In this document: positions 1 to 8,084 of the stretch, piece after piece | Position numbering within the stretch: the stretch's first letter is position 1 | How the letters are laid out: each line of letters starts with the position of its first letter | DNA from: Metarhizobium sp017305935 | GTDB lineage: Bacteria > Pseudomonadota > Alphaproteobacteria > Rhizobiales > Rhizobiaceae | Assembly: GCF_029601685.1 (NCBI RefSeq) | Contig: NZ_JARRIR010000004.1 | Coordinates: 186,001 to 250,000 of the forward strand | Direction of reading: 5' to 3' | Length of the DNA stretch: 64,000 bases | Notes under the pieces: model-generated | Seen by the model: the letters and a program-made list of their open reading frames with translations, nothing else | What the model was told of the DNA's origin: nothing | Database searches by the model: none | Program-made: the position numbers and the translations under genes

Positions 1-33
1 GACGGTCGCGGCAACGCGGCCGTCTTCTTCTTT
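1..33 (+). terminator. Rho-independent terminator of a gene left of the window
   Basis: A 10-bp stem (positions 1-10 pairing with 15-24, one G-T pair) encloses a GCAA tetraloop and is followed by the T-rich run at 25-33. This is a classic intrinsic terminator for rightward transcription, so it should end a gene lying just outside the window. Confidence 0.75.
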
Positions 34-101
34 AGATTCATTGCAATTTGGAATTCGACTGCGTAAACCACCGCCATCTCCCACCCTTGAAGGCTATTTC
101 A

Positions 102-1709
102 ATGGCAGATGCGCTTTTTCCGCTCAGCGAAGACACCACCCCCTATCGCAAGATCAGTTCCGACCATGTCTCGGTCGACACGTTCAAGGGCCAGGACGTC
201 CTGACCGTCGAGCCGGAGGGCATGCGCCTGCTGGCCGAAGCCGCCTTCGCCGACATCAACCATCTGCTGCGCCCCGGCCATCTCAGCCAGCTCGCCCATA
301 TCCTCGACGACCCTGAGGCCACCGACAACGACCGCTTCGTTGCCTATGACTTGCTGAAGAACGCCAACATCGCCGCCGGCGGCGTGCTGCCGATGTGCCA
401 GGATACCGGCACTGCGATCGTCATGGGCAAGAAAGGCCGCAACGTCTGGACCGATGGCGGCGACTACGATGCGTTGGCGCGCGGCGTGCTCGACGCTTAC
501 GAGCGCAAGAACCTGCGCTATTCGCAGCTCGCGCCGCTGAAGATGTTCGAGGAAAAGAACACCCGCAACAACCTGCCGGCCCAGATCGACCTCTATGAGG
601 AAGGCACCGACGCCTACAAGTTCCTGTTCATGGCCAAGGGCGGCGGCTCGGCCAACAAGACCTTCCTCTACCAGGGCACGCCCTCGCTTCTGACCCACGA
701 CCGGATGATCGACTTCCTCAAGGAGAAGATCCTGACGCTGGGAACGGCAGCCTGTCCCCCCTACCATCTGGCGATCGTCATCGGCGGCACCTCCGCCGAG
801 ATGACGCTGAAGACGGTGAAGCTGGCGTCCGCCCGCTATCTCGACGGCTTGCTGACACAAGGGTCGGAAAGCGGCCATGCCTTCCGCGACCTCGAAATGG
901 AAGCCGAAATCCATAAGCTGACCCAGAATCTCGGCGTCGGCGCCCAGTTCGGCGGCAAGTATTTCTGTCATGACGTGCGCGTCATCCGCCTTCCCAGGCA
1001 TGGCGCGTCGCTCCCCATCGGCCTCGGCGTCTCCTGCTCCGCCGACCGCCAGGCGCTCGGCAAGATCACCCGCGACGGCATCTTCCTCGAACAACTCGAA
1101 ACCGATCCGTCGAAATACATGCCCGAGGTCGACGAGGCCAAGCTCTCCAGCTCGATGGTGCGCATCGACCTGAACCAGCCGATGAGCGCCATCCTCGCCG
1201 AACTTAGCCGCCATCCGGTGAAGACACGCCTGTCGCTGACCGGCACGATCATCGTCGCCCGCGACCTCGCACATGCCAAGATCCGCGAGCGCCTCGAAAA
1301 CGGTCTCGGCATGCCCGACTACATGAAGAACCATCCGGTCTATTACGCCGGCCCGGCCAAGACGCCGGCCGGTTACGCCTCCGGCTCCTTCGGGCCGACC
1401 ACGGCGGGGCGCATGGACAGCTATGTCGACCAGTTCCAGTCCTTCGGCGGCTCGATGGTGATGCTCGCCAAGGGCAACCGCTCGCGCAGCGTGCGCGACG
1501 CCTGCAAGGCGCATGGCGGATTCTACCTCGGCTCCATCGGCGGACCTGCCGCGCGTCTCGCGCAGGATTGCATCAAAAAGGTTGAGGTTCTCGAATATCC
1601 CGAACTCGGCATGGAAGCCGTGTGGAAGATCGAGGTGGTGGATTTCCCCGCCTTCATCGTCATCGACGACAAGGGCAACGACTTCTTCCAGGAATTGAAT
1701 CTGAGCTGA
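102..1709 (+). CDS. fumA: Class I fumarate hydratase (iron-sulfur fumarase)
   Basis: Cytosolic TCA-cycle enzyme that interconverts fumarate and L-malate with an oxygen-sensitive [4Fe-4S] cluster. The 535-residue product is close to the roughly 548 residues of E. coli FumA/FumB. An MCQDTGTA motif with a candidate cluster cysteine at about residue 99 is followed by further cysteines in GTAACPPYH and SCSADRQ, where the other cluster ligands are expected. The first ATG of the mature-looking protein (MADALFPLS) is chosen over an in-frame codon at 48, because GAAGG lies 8 nt upstream and the earlier extension resembles no fumarase. It stands alone, followed by a strong hairpin. Whether it equals E. 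coli FumA or FumB cannot be decided. Confidence 0.93.
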   Translation: MADALFPLSEDTTPYRKISSDHVSVDTFKGQDVLTVEPEGMRLLAEAAFADINHLLRPGHLSQLAHILDDPEATDNDRFVAYDLLKNANIAAGGVLPMCQDTGTAIVMGKKGRNVWTDGGDYDALARGVLDAYERKNLRYSQLAPLKMFEEKNTRNNLPAQIDLYEEGTDAYKFLFMAKGGGSANKTFLYQGTPSLLTHDRMIDFLKEKILTLGTAACPPYHLAIVIGGTSAEMTLKTVKLASARYLDGLLTQGSESGHAFRDLEMEAEIHKLTQNLGVGAQFGGKYFCHDVRVIRLPRHGASLPIGLGVSCSADRQALGKITRDGIFLEQLETDPSKYMPEVDEAKLSSSMVRIDLNQPMSAILAELSRHPVKTRLSLTGTIIVARDLAHAKIRERLENGLGMPDYMKNHPVYYAGPAKTPAGYASGSFGPTTAGRMDSYVDQFQSFGGSMVMLAKGNRSRSVRDACKAHGGFYLGSIGGPAARLAQDCIKKVEVLEYPELGMEAVWKIEVVDFPAFIVIDDKGNDFFQELNLS

Positions 1710-1715
1710 CTTCTC

Positions 1716-1749
1716 CGCCGGGGCGGGCAAGGCAAAATCCGCCCCGGCG
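1716..1749 (+). terminator. Hairpin downstream of the fumarase gene
   Basis: A perfect 11-bp G+C-rich inverted repeat (1716-1726 with 1739-1749) sits 6 nt after the fumarase stop codon. No T-tract follows, so it could be a weak or Rho-assisted terminator, or an mRNA-stabilising 3' stem. Confidence 0.5.
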
Positions 1750-1932
1750 TCCGGCAAGGCCCAAGTGTTTGTTTACTATTTTAGGACAAAGTAAAGTTCG
1801 ACATTTCAAAAATGCGAACTTCCCTATGAATTCTTGTCGGAAACAACTTGGGCAAATGCATTAGCAATTTCACAAGGTTTCTGCGGTAACAGATTCATTC
1901 AGGTTGTGAGCAAGCAGTTAGGAGCAGCCGAA

Positions 1933-3000
1933 ATGACGACGGCACCTGCGCTGAAAGCGCAGATCCCTGACATCGCAGGACAGATCACGTATGCGATGCG
2001 GACCATGGGAGTCGCTCCCATACCTCGCAACTACGAGTTGTTTTACGAAGCCTACATCGGCTCCAATCCTGCGCTGACGCGTGATCTCGCCGCATTGGGC
2101 AACCGAGCGACCCAGGAAGAACTGGACGCGATTGCCCAACAGCACGCCATTCACGGGCAGGCCCGGATCTTCGAAGCGGCCCATATCAAGCTCATTAACG
2201 AACTCGACGGCGTGATGCGCCTGCTGCGCCAGGAGCAGACTTCTCTCGACAGCTATAACAAGCTGCTCGGCGAGACCTATGAGCGCATCAACAACAAGCA
2301 CACGACCAGCGCCGACCTGTTGCGCAACGCGGTGCAGCTTCTGCAGGAAGCCACCGGCGACACGATGGCCCATGGCGAAAAGACGGTCGAGGGTTTCGCC
2401 CGCAAGTCGGAGGAGATGGATCAGGTCCGTCGCGAACTCGACGAATACAAGCGTATCGCCAATACCGATTCGCTGACGCGGCTGGCCAATCGACGCGCCT
2501 TCGACGACAAGCTGGTCTCGCTCTACGACAATCCGATGGCGCTCAGCCTCACCAGCCTCATCATCGCCGATATCGATCATTTCAAGCGGATCAACGATAC
2601 GTTCGGCCATCCGGTTGGCGACAAGATCCTTGCCACCGTCGCCAGCATCATTCGCAGCAATCTGCGCCGCGATGTTTTCGTCGCCCGCACCGGCGGCGAG
2701 GAATTCGCCATCATCGTCGAGGGCCAAACGGAAGACGAGGCCCTGCAGATCTGCGAGCGTATCCGACGCGTCCTGGAAACGACACCGTTCAAGAATTCCA
2801 AGACCGGCGTCAATTACGGTCCCGTCACCATCTCGCTGGGCCTGTGCATGGCCTCCGAAGCCGCCGATGCCGGCGAACTCTACAGCCGCGCCGACGTCGC
2901 CCTCTACAGCGCCAAGAGCGCCGGACGAAACCGGACGATGCGCTTCGAGGAAGGCATGAAGAAGGACTTCGTCAAGAGCTGGCTGATCTACAAGAAATAG
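1933..3000 (+). CDS. Diguanylate cyclase (GGDEF domain)
   Basis: Probable cytoplasmic enzyme that condenses two GTP to cyclic di-GMP, the second messenger for the motile/sessile switch. The product has 355 residues. The first ~170 residues are a helical region of unknown ligand, with no predicted membrane segment or PAS signature. The last ~165 residues are a GGDEF domain with an intact GGEEF signature at 254-258 and the metal-binding ADIDHFKRIND motif. The inhibitory I-site RxxD is not in register: RRD lies one residue too close to the active site, so product inhibition may be weak. ATG 1933 is preceded by AGGAG at 1920-1924. In-frame upstream codons give a sequence with no domain similarity. 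No EAL domain is present. Confidence 0.9.
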   Translation: MTTAPALKAQIPDIAGQITYAMRTMGVAPIPRNYELFYEAYIGSNPALTRDLAALGNRATQEELDAIAQQHAIHGQARIFEAAHIKLINELDGVMRLLRQEQTSLDSYNKLLGETYERINNKHTTSADLLRNAVQLLQEATGDTMAHGEKTVEGFARKSEEMDQVRRELDEYKRIANTDSLTRLANRRAFDDKLVSLYDNPMALSLTSLIIADIDHFKRINDTFGHPVGDKILATVASIIRSNLRRDVFVARTGGEEFAIIVEGQTEDEALQICERIRRVLETTPFKNSKTGVNYGPVTISLGLCMASEAADAGELYSRADVALYSAKSAGRNRTMRFEEGMKKDFVKSWLIYKK

Positions 3001-3046
3001 CCGCGACGTGCCCGGATGGCGCCGCCGCGCAATCCCGTTTCGGCGA

Positions 3047-3433
3047 TCAGTAGACGGTGACGTCGATATAGTCGCCGCCGCTGCCGCGATAGATTTCCAC
3101 ATGAATGCTGCAATTGCCTCTCACCAGGGCGCGCGCCGCCTGGCGGGTGATGGTGCCGCGGCTGATCATCCGTTCGGCGAGATCGCGGTTGCGGGCCGAG
3201 GCAAAGAAGCCGTCGCCCTGGTCGCCGCGCTGGCGGATGTTGAAGCGATGGTAATTGGCGCGATCCTGGCGGATGACCTGCCAGGGCTGCGTCAGCCGGG
3301 CGCCGCTGGAATTGTAGAGATCGTCCTCGCCGATATAGGCGTCGTATTGCTCGATCAATTGGTCGGCGCGGGCTATCCCCGCCGTCAACAGGCCGCAGGT
3401 CATGACCGCCGCCGCCAGTGCAAGTCTCTTCAT
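3047..3433 (-). CDS. Small secreted protein of unknown function
   Basis: The 128-residue product starts with a clear Sec signal peptide (basic MKR, hydrophobic core to about residue 20, likely cleavage after GIARA). The mature part of about 105 residues is polar, has one cysteine, and contains aromatic and arginine-rich stretches such as NYHRFNIRQRGDQG. I do not recognise a family. It lies 32 nt downstream of the antiporter gene on the same strand, so it is probably the last gene of a three-gene operon. The export signal and codon use make it a credible gene. A periplasmic role linked to the antiporter is only a guess. Confidence 0.7.
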   Translation of the reverse strand: MKRLALAAAVMTCGLLTAGIARADQLIEQYDAYIGEDDLYNSSGARLTQPWQVIRQDRANYHRFNIRQRGDQGDGFFASARNRDLAERMISRGTITRQAARALVRGNCSIHVEIYRGSGGDYIDVTVY

Positions 3434-3465
3434 TCGGTTTCCCTTTCCCTCTCGAAATGATCGGC

Positions 3466-5307
3466 TCAGCCGGGCGTCTCGGCTGCGCCTGCGGCCTGTG
3501 CCGCCTCGCGCGCGGCGTCGCGGGCGGCGCGGTCGCGACCGGTGCGCGCCGCCACCAGGTCGGCGGGCTGGGCATTGCCGCGAATGAGCGCGCGCCCGGC
3601 GTAGATGCCGCCGACCAGGTCCAGTTCGAAACGCTGGCGGTCGATTTCGCGCGTCTCCTCGACGATGCTGGCTGCAACGTCAGGAGCCTCCCCCAGCACG
3701 CGCAGGGTCTCCTCGCCGAAGCGGAAGGCGGATTCGACCGTCTCGCGCATCTGGAAATCGACGCCCGCCTGGATGAGGTCGATGGCATGGCCGCGATCGA
3801 AGGCGCGCGCCAGCACCGGCACCAGAGGATATTCATGGCGCACGTGTTCGGCGATCTTCAGCGCCGCATCCTTGTCGTCGATCATGATCAGGATGGCCCT
3901 GGCGGTCGCGGCCCCCGCCGCATGGAGAATCTCGGGCCGCGAGGCATCGCCGTAATAGACCTTGAAGCCGAAATCGGCGGCGTCACGGATGAATTCCGCA
4001 TTCTTGTCGATCAGCGACACGGTATAGCCCCGGGCCAGCAGCGGCTGCGAGACGATCTGACCGAAGCGGCCGAAGCCGACCATCAGCACCGAGCCCTCGA
4101 CATTTTCCGGCCCGGACAGTCCTTCCGTATCCGGCTGCGGTTTCGGCGCGAAGCGATCATGCAGGATGACCATCAGCGGCGTCAGCACCATCGACAGGAT
4201 GATGGTCGCACCGAGGATGGCATTGGTCTCGCCGTCGATCAGGCCGGCGGCGCGGGCCGCCGCATAGAGCACGAAGGCGAATTCGCCGCCCTGCGCCATC
4301 AGCACCGCCCGCTCCAGCGCCTCGGCGCGGCTCGCCTTGGCGAAGCGGGCGACCAGGTAGATCAGCCCCGCCTTGGCCGTCATGAACACGACGACGCCGG
4401 CCAGCACCACCGGCAGGTTTTTGGCGATGACAGAAAGATCGATCGCCATGCCGACGCCAAGGAAAAATAGTCCGAGCAGGATGCCGCGAAACGGCTCGAT
4501 ATCCGCCTCCAGCTGATGGCGGAAGGACGATTCCGACAGCAACACGCCGGCGAGAAAGGCGCCCATGGCCATCGACAGTCCGCTAAGTTGCATGGCCAGC
4601 GCCGAACCCAGCACCACCAGCAGCGCCGCCGCCGTCATCACCTCGCGGGCATTGGCCGCCGCCAGCACCCGGAACAGCGGATTGAGAAGATAGCGGCCGG
4701 CCAGGATCAGCGCCGCCAGCGCTCCGACCGCAATGGCGATCGAGGTCAGCCGCTCCGTCAGCCCCACCGCCTCGCCGCCGCCGCCCAGAAACGCGACGAT
4801 GGCGAGCAAGGGAACGATGGCGAGATCCTCGAACAGCAGGATGGCGACGATTTTCTGGCCCTTCACCGCCGAAACGGCGTTGCGCTCCTGCAGCATCTGC
4901 ATCACGATGGCGGTGGAGGTCAGCACGAAGCCGGTGCCGGCGACGAAGGCGATGACCGGCGCATAACCGAACAGGAAATGCGCCACCACCGTCAACGCCG
5001 CGATGCAGCAGCCGACCTGCAGGGCGCCGAGCCCGAAAATATCCTTGCGCATGTCCCACAGCCGCGAGGGCTGCATTTCCAGCCCGATGACGAACAGGAA
5101 CATGACGACGCCGAGTTCGGCGATGTGCAGCACCGCCTGCGAATCGGAAAAGAACCCGAAACCGAACGGGCCAATCGCCAGTCCCGCCACGAGATAGCCG
5201 AGCACCGAACCGAGCCCGATGCGCTTGAACAGCGGCACCGCCACCACGCCCGCCGCCAGGAGGACGACGACTTTTGCAAGATCGGTTGCGTGTCCCTCGA
5301 CGGCCAT
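3466..5307 (-). CDS. KefB/KefC-type cation:proton antiporter (CPA2) with TrkA-N domain
   Basis: Inner-membrane monovalent cation (probably K+) / H+ antiporter. The first ~380 of 613 residues form many hydrophobic helices typical of the CPA2 Na+/H+ exchanger domain, beginning LAKVVVLLAAGVVAVPLFKRIG. A cytoplasmic Rossmann TrkA-N/RCK domain follows, starting with the nucleotide-binding GFGRFGQIV motif near residue 415. The Ala/Arg-rich C-terminal ~60 residues are probably disordered. AAGGAAAG lies just before the start codon. The DUF971 gene ends 14 nt upstream, which suggests co-transcription. KefB/C proteins are often gated by glutathione adducts, but no KefF/KefG ancillary gene is adjacent. 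Confidence 0.9.
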   Translation of the reverse strand: MAVEGHATDLAKVVVLLAAGVVAVPLFKRIGLGSVLGYLVAGLAIGPFGFGFFSDSQAVLHIAELGVVMFLFVIGLEMQPSRLWDMRKDIFGLGALQVGCCIAALTVVAHFLFGYAPVIAFVAGTGFVLTSTAIVMQMLQERNAVSAVKGQKIVAILLFEDLAIVPLLAIVAFLGGGGEAVGLTERLTSIAIAVGALAALILAGRYLLNPLFRVLAAANAREVMTAAALLVVLGSALAMQLSGLSMAMGAFLAGVLLSESSFRHQLEADIEPFRGILLGLFFLGVGMAIDLSVIAKNLPVVLAGVVVFMTAKAGLIYLVARFAKASRAEALERAVLMAQGGEFAFVLYAAARAAGLIDGETNAILGATIILSMVLTPLMVILHDRFAPKPQPDTEGLSGPENVEGSVLMVGFGRFGQIVSQPLLARGYTVSLIDKNAEFIRDAADFGFKVYYGDASRPEILHAAGAATARAILIMIDDKDAALKIAEHVRHEYPLVPVLARAFDRGHAIDLIQAGVDFQMRETVESAFRFGEETLRVLGEAPDVAASIVEETREIDRQRFELDLVGGIYAGRALIRGNAQPADLVAARTGRDRAARDAAREAAQAAGAAETPG

Positions 5308-5321
5308 CGGTCTTTCCTTCG

Positions 5322-5696
5322 TCAGCGCGGCTTTTCGGTTCGGTCGCGGGTCATGCCCTTGTCGGCGAGTTCCTGCTCGTAGGCCGCAAACAGCGCTTCG
5401 CCCTTTTCGCCGAGTTCGCGCAGATAGGTCCAGGTGAAGATGCCGGTATCGTGCATGTCGTCGAAGCCGATGCGCACGGCGTAATTGCCGGTCGGGGCGA
5501 CCGACAGGATGGCAACGTTGCGTTTGCCCGGAACCGTCACCTTCTGCCCCGGCCCATGGCCCTGCACTTCCGCCGATGGCGACAGCACCCGCAGCAGTTC
5601 CGCCGAAAGATCGAACCGGGCGCCGTCGTCGAAGGCGACGATCAGCCGGTGCCGGTCCTTCGAAACGCGCAGTTCCGTGGGCCAGGATGTGCTCAT
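5322..5696 (-). CDS. DUF971 (gamma-butyrobetaine hydroxylase N-terminal-like) protein
   Basis: The 124-residue soluble protein matches the small DUF971/GBBH-like N-terminal fold (opening TELRVSKDRHRLIVAFDDG; later NYAVRIGFDDMHDTGIFTW), found alone in many proteobacteria. Members are sometimes linked to Fe-S or ubiquinone metabolism, but the role here is unknown. The start codon at 5696 is used because the family begins here; the in-frame upstream extension to 5828 is Arg/Lys/Cys-rich and unlike the family. It is the first gene of a leftward operon with the antiporter and is divergent from moaA. Confidence 0.82.
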   Translation of the reverse strand: MSTSWPTELRVSKDRHRLIVAFDDGARFDLSAELLRVLSPSAEVQGHGPGQKVTVPGKRNVAILSVAPTGNYAVRIGFDDMHDTGIFTWTYLRELGEKGEALFAAYEQELADKGMTRDRTEKPR

Positions 5697-5854
5697 ATGC
5701 GTCTTCCCAACTCTTTCGTTTTCATGCCATTCGAGACAGGAGTACGTTGCCCGGCAACCCTGCGCAAGCGCAAACTGGCGCCGCCGTTTTCCGCTCTTTG
5801 CCTTGACGATGCCGCATCCGAGGGACACATTATAACCTTAACGGAGGACCGGGT

Positions 5855-6901
5855 GTGAATACGATAACAAGACCGACGCAAGGCGCGCCGCTGACGGCGG
5901 ACAGATCGCCGATGATCGATCCGTTCGGGCGTCGGGTGAGCTATCTGCGCGTTTCGGTCACCGACCGCTGCGACTTCCGCTGCACCTACTGCATGGCCGA
6001 GACCATGCAATTCCTGCCCAAGAAGGATCTGCTGACGCTGGAGGAACTGGATCGACTCTGTTCCGCCTTTATCGCAAAGGGCGTACGCAAGCTCAGGCTG
6101 ACCGGCGGCGAGCCGCTGGTGCGCAAGAATATCCTGTATCTCATCCGCTCGCTCGGCCGCCATATCGACGAAGGCCGCCTGGAAGAGTTGACGCTGACGA
6201 CCAACGGCTCGCAACTCGCCCGTTTCGCCGACGAACTCTACGATTGCGGCGTGCGCCGCATCAACGTCTCGCTCGACACGCTGAACCCCGAAAAATTCCG
6301 CCAGATCACCCGCTGGGGCGATTTCGACAAGGTGATGGCCGGCATCGAGGCGGCGCAAAAGGCAGGCATCAAGGTCAAGCTCAATGCCGTGGCGCTGAAG
6401 GACTTCAACGACCGGGAAATTCCCGAGATGCTGCGCTTCGCCCACGGTCGCGGCATGGACCTGACCGTTATCGAAACCATGCCCATGGGCGAGATCGACG
6501 AGGACCGCACCGACCAGTACATGCCGCTTTCGGTGCTGCGCGAAAGGCTGGCCGAAGAATTCACCTTCACCGACATTCCTTATCGCACCGGTGGGCCGGC
6601 GCGTTACGTCGAGGTCGCGGAAACCGGCGGGCGGCTGGGCTTCATCACGCCGATGACCCATAATTTCTGCGAGAGCTGCAACCGCGTGCGCCTGACCTGT
6701 ACCGGCACGCTTTACATGTGCCTCGGCCAGAACGACGCCGCCGATCTGCGCTCCGCCTTGCGGGCCTCCGGCGACGATGCCCTGCTGATGGCGGCGATCG
6801 ACGAGGCGATCACCCGCAAGCCCAAGGGCCATGATTTCATCATCGACCGCACCCGACAGAAACCCGCCGTCGCGCGCCATATGAGCGTGACCGGCGGCTG
6901 A
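5855..6901 (+). CDS. moaA: GTP 3',8-cyclase MoaA (molybdenum cofactor synthesis)
   Basis: Radical-SAM enzyme that, with MoaC, converts GTP to cyclic pyranopterin monophosphate, the first step of molybdopterin synthesis. The 348 residues contain the N-terminal SAM cluster motif CDFRCTYC (about residues 40-47), a GGEPL motif, and the C-terminal second-cluster cysteines CESCNRVRLTCTG plus a later cysteine. The protein ends in the Gly-Gly tail that MoaA needs for activity. Translation starts at a GTG, supported by ACGGAGGA at 5841-5848, 6 nt before the start. mobA and mobB follow 4 kb downstream. MoaC, MoaD and MoaE are not in the window. Confidence 0.97.
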   Translation: MNTITRPTQGAPLTADRSPMIDPFGRRVSYLRVSVTDRCDFRCTYCMAETMQFLPKKDLLTLEELDRLCSAFIAKGVRKLRLTGGEPLVRKNILYLIRSLGRHIDEGRLEELTLTTNGSQLARFADELYDCGVRRINVSLDTLNPEKFRQITRWGDFDKVMAGIEAAQKAGIKVKLNAVALKDFNDREIPEMLRFAHGRGMDLTVIETMPMGEIDEDRTDQYMPLSVLRERLAEEFTFTDIPYRTGGPARYVEVAETGGRLGFITPMTHNFCESCNRVRLTCTGTLYMCLGQNDAADLRSALRASGDDALLMAAIDEAITRKPKGHDFIIDRTRQKPAVARHMSVTGG

Positions 6902-7056
6902 CGCAGCGATCGGGACGATCCGAGCAACGGTGAGAAAAACGCGCAGTTGCGGGATTTGCGTGGCGCCTTCCCTTGTTCCGGCCCGCCTTCGATCATAGCT
7001 ATGACATGAGAGAAGGGCGGCATTCCCACGCCGGCCCGCAAGACAGGATGGATGGC

Positions 7057-7962
7057 ATGGATATCGACAGCATTCAGCGCTCGATCGTCGCCGTCAGCGC
7101 GACGATCCCCGACAACGCATACACCGCAAAGACGCTCGGCACCCACCGCGAAGGCAGTGGGGTGGTCATTCGCGAAAACGGCCTCGTCTTGACCATCGGC
7201 TATCTGATCACCGAAGCCACGCAGGTCTGGCTGACGCTGCATGACGGCCGCATCGTCGCCGGCCATGCGCTGGCCTATGACCAGGAAACCGGTTTCGGCC
7301 TCATCCAGGCGCTCGGCGCCCTCGACGTCCCCCCCGTCAGGTTCGCGGAATCCGCCGCCGTCAAAATCGGCGACAGCGTCACCCTCATCGACGGCAGTCG
7401 CCATGCGGTGAAAAGCCGGATCGTGGCGCGGCAGGAATTCGCCGGATACTGGGAATACCTGCTGGATGACGCCCTGTTCATCGCCCCGGCCCACCCCTCC
7501 TGGGGCGGAGCGGCGCTCATCGATGCCGAAGGGCGGCTGGTCGGCATCGGCTCGCTGCGGCTGCAGATGAGTCGCGGCGGCGAGGTCGCGGACATCAACA
7601 TGATCGTGCCGATCGACCTGCTCGCGCCGATCCTCGACGATGTGCTCAACACCGGCCAGGTGAATCGCGCCCCTCGCCCGTGGCTCGGCGCCTTCTCGGC
7701 GGAAGCCAGCGGCGGCGTGGTGGTAATGAGCGTCGCCGACCACAGCCCGGCGCAGCTTGCCGGCCTCAAGCGCGGCGACGTCATTTCGGAAATCCGCGAC
7801 GGTGAAGTCGGCGGCCTTGCCGATTTCTACCGCAAGGTCTGGGACAGCGGCCCGGCCGGCGTCGAAATTCCCATGCGCGTCATTCGCGATGGGCGTGACG
7901 CCTGGGTACGCGTCAAATCCGCCGACCGCAACGCCTTCCTGCAGAAGCCGCAGCTTCAATAA
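7057..7962 (+). CDS. HtrA-like (S1C) trypsin-fold protein with PDZ domain, catalytic triad missing
   Basis: The 301-residue product has the layout of HtrA/DegP proteins: a trypsin-like double barrel (about 1-190) then one PDZ domain (about 205-290, SPAQLAGLKRGDVISEI). It opens with the family motif GSGVVI. At the catalytic positions, the His segment reads GYLITEA with no His, the Asp segment reads ETGFGLI, and the serine loop reads PSWGGAAL instead of GNSGGPL. It should therefore be proteolytically inactive. No signal peptide is seen, so it is probably cytoplasmic. AGGATGG sits 8 nt before ATG 7057; in-frame ATGs at 7006 and 7048 are alternatives. It follows moaA after 155 nt, and a strong terminator follows it. 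Confidence 0.8.
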   Translation: MDIDSIQRSIVAVSATIPDNAYTAKTLGTHREGSGVVIRENGLVLTIGYLITEATQVWLTLHDGRIVAGHALAYDQETGFGLIQALGALDVPPVRFAESAAVKIGDSVTLIDGSRHAVKSRIVARQEFAGYWEYLLDDALFIAPAHPSWGGAALIDAEGRLVGIGSLRLQMSRGGEVADINMIVPIDLLAPILDDVLNTGQVNRAPRPWLGAFSAEASGGVVVMSVADHSPAQLAGLKRGDVISEIRDGEVGGLADFYRKVWDSGPAGVEIPMRVIRDGRDAWVRVKSADRNAFLQKPQLQ

Positions 7963-8046
7963 AAATGAAAGGTCGATCCCTCTCCTTTGCCGCGCTCCGC
8001 ACGCCCGGAGATGACGTCATGAGGGAGCCCGCCGGCTTGTCGATAT

Positions 8047-8074
8047 GAAAACGGCCTCCGAAGAGGCCGTTTTC
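8047..8074. terminator. Bidirectional terminator between convergent genes
   Basis: A perfect 12-bp stem (8047-8058 with 8063-8074) with a CGAA tetraloop. The arms end in AAAA and TTTT, so RNA from either strand gets a U-tract. It lies between the convergent HtrA-like gene and the chemotaxis receptor gene and should serve both. Confidence 0.85.
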
Positions 8075-8084
8075 AATTTCGGTA

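Noticed and set aside
99..1757. A 552-codon minus-strand frame across the fumarase gene
   Set aside because: Antisense shadow; no recognisable domain, while the plus strand encodes an unambiguous fumarase.
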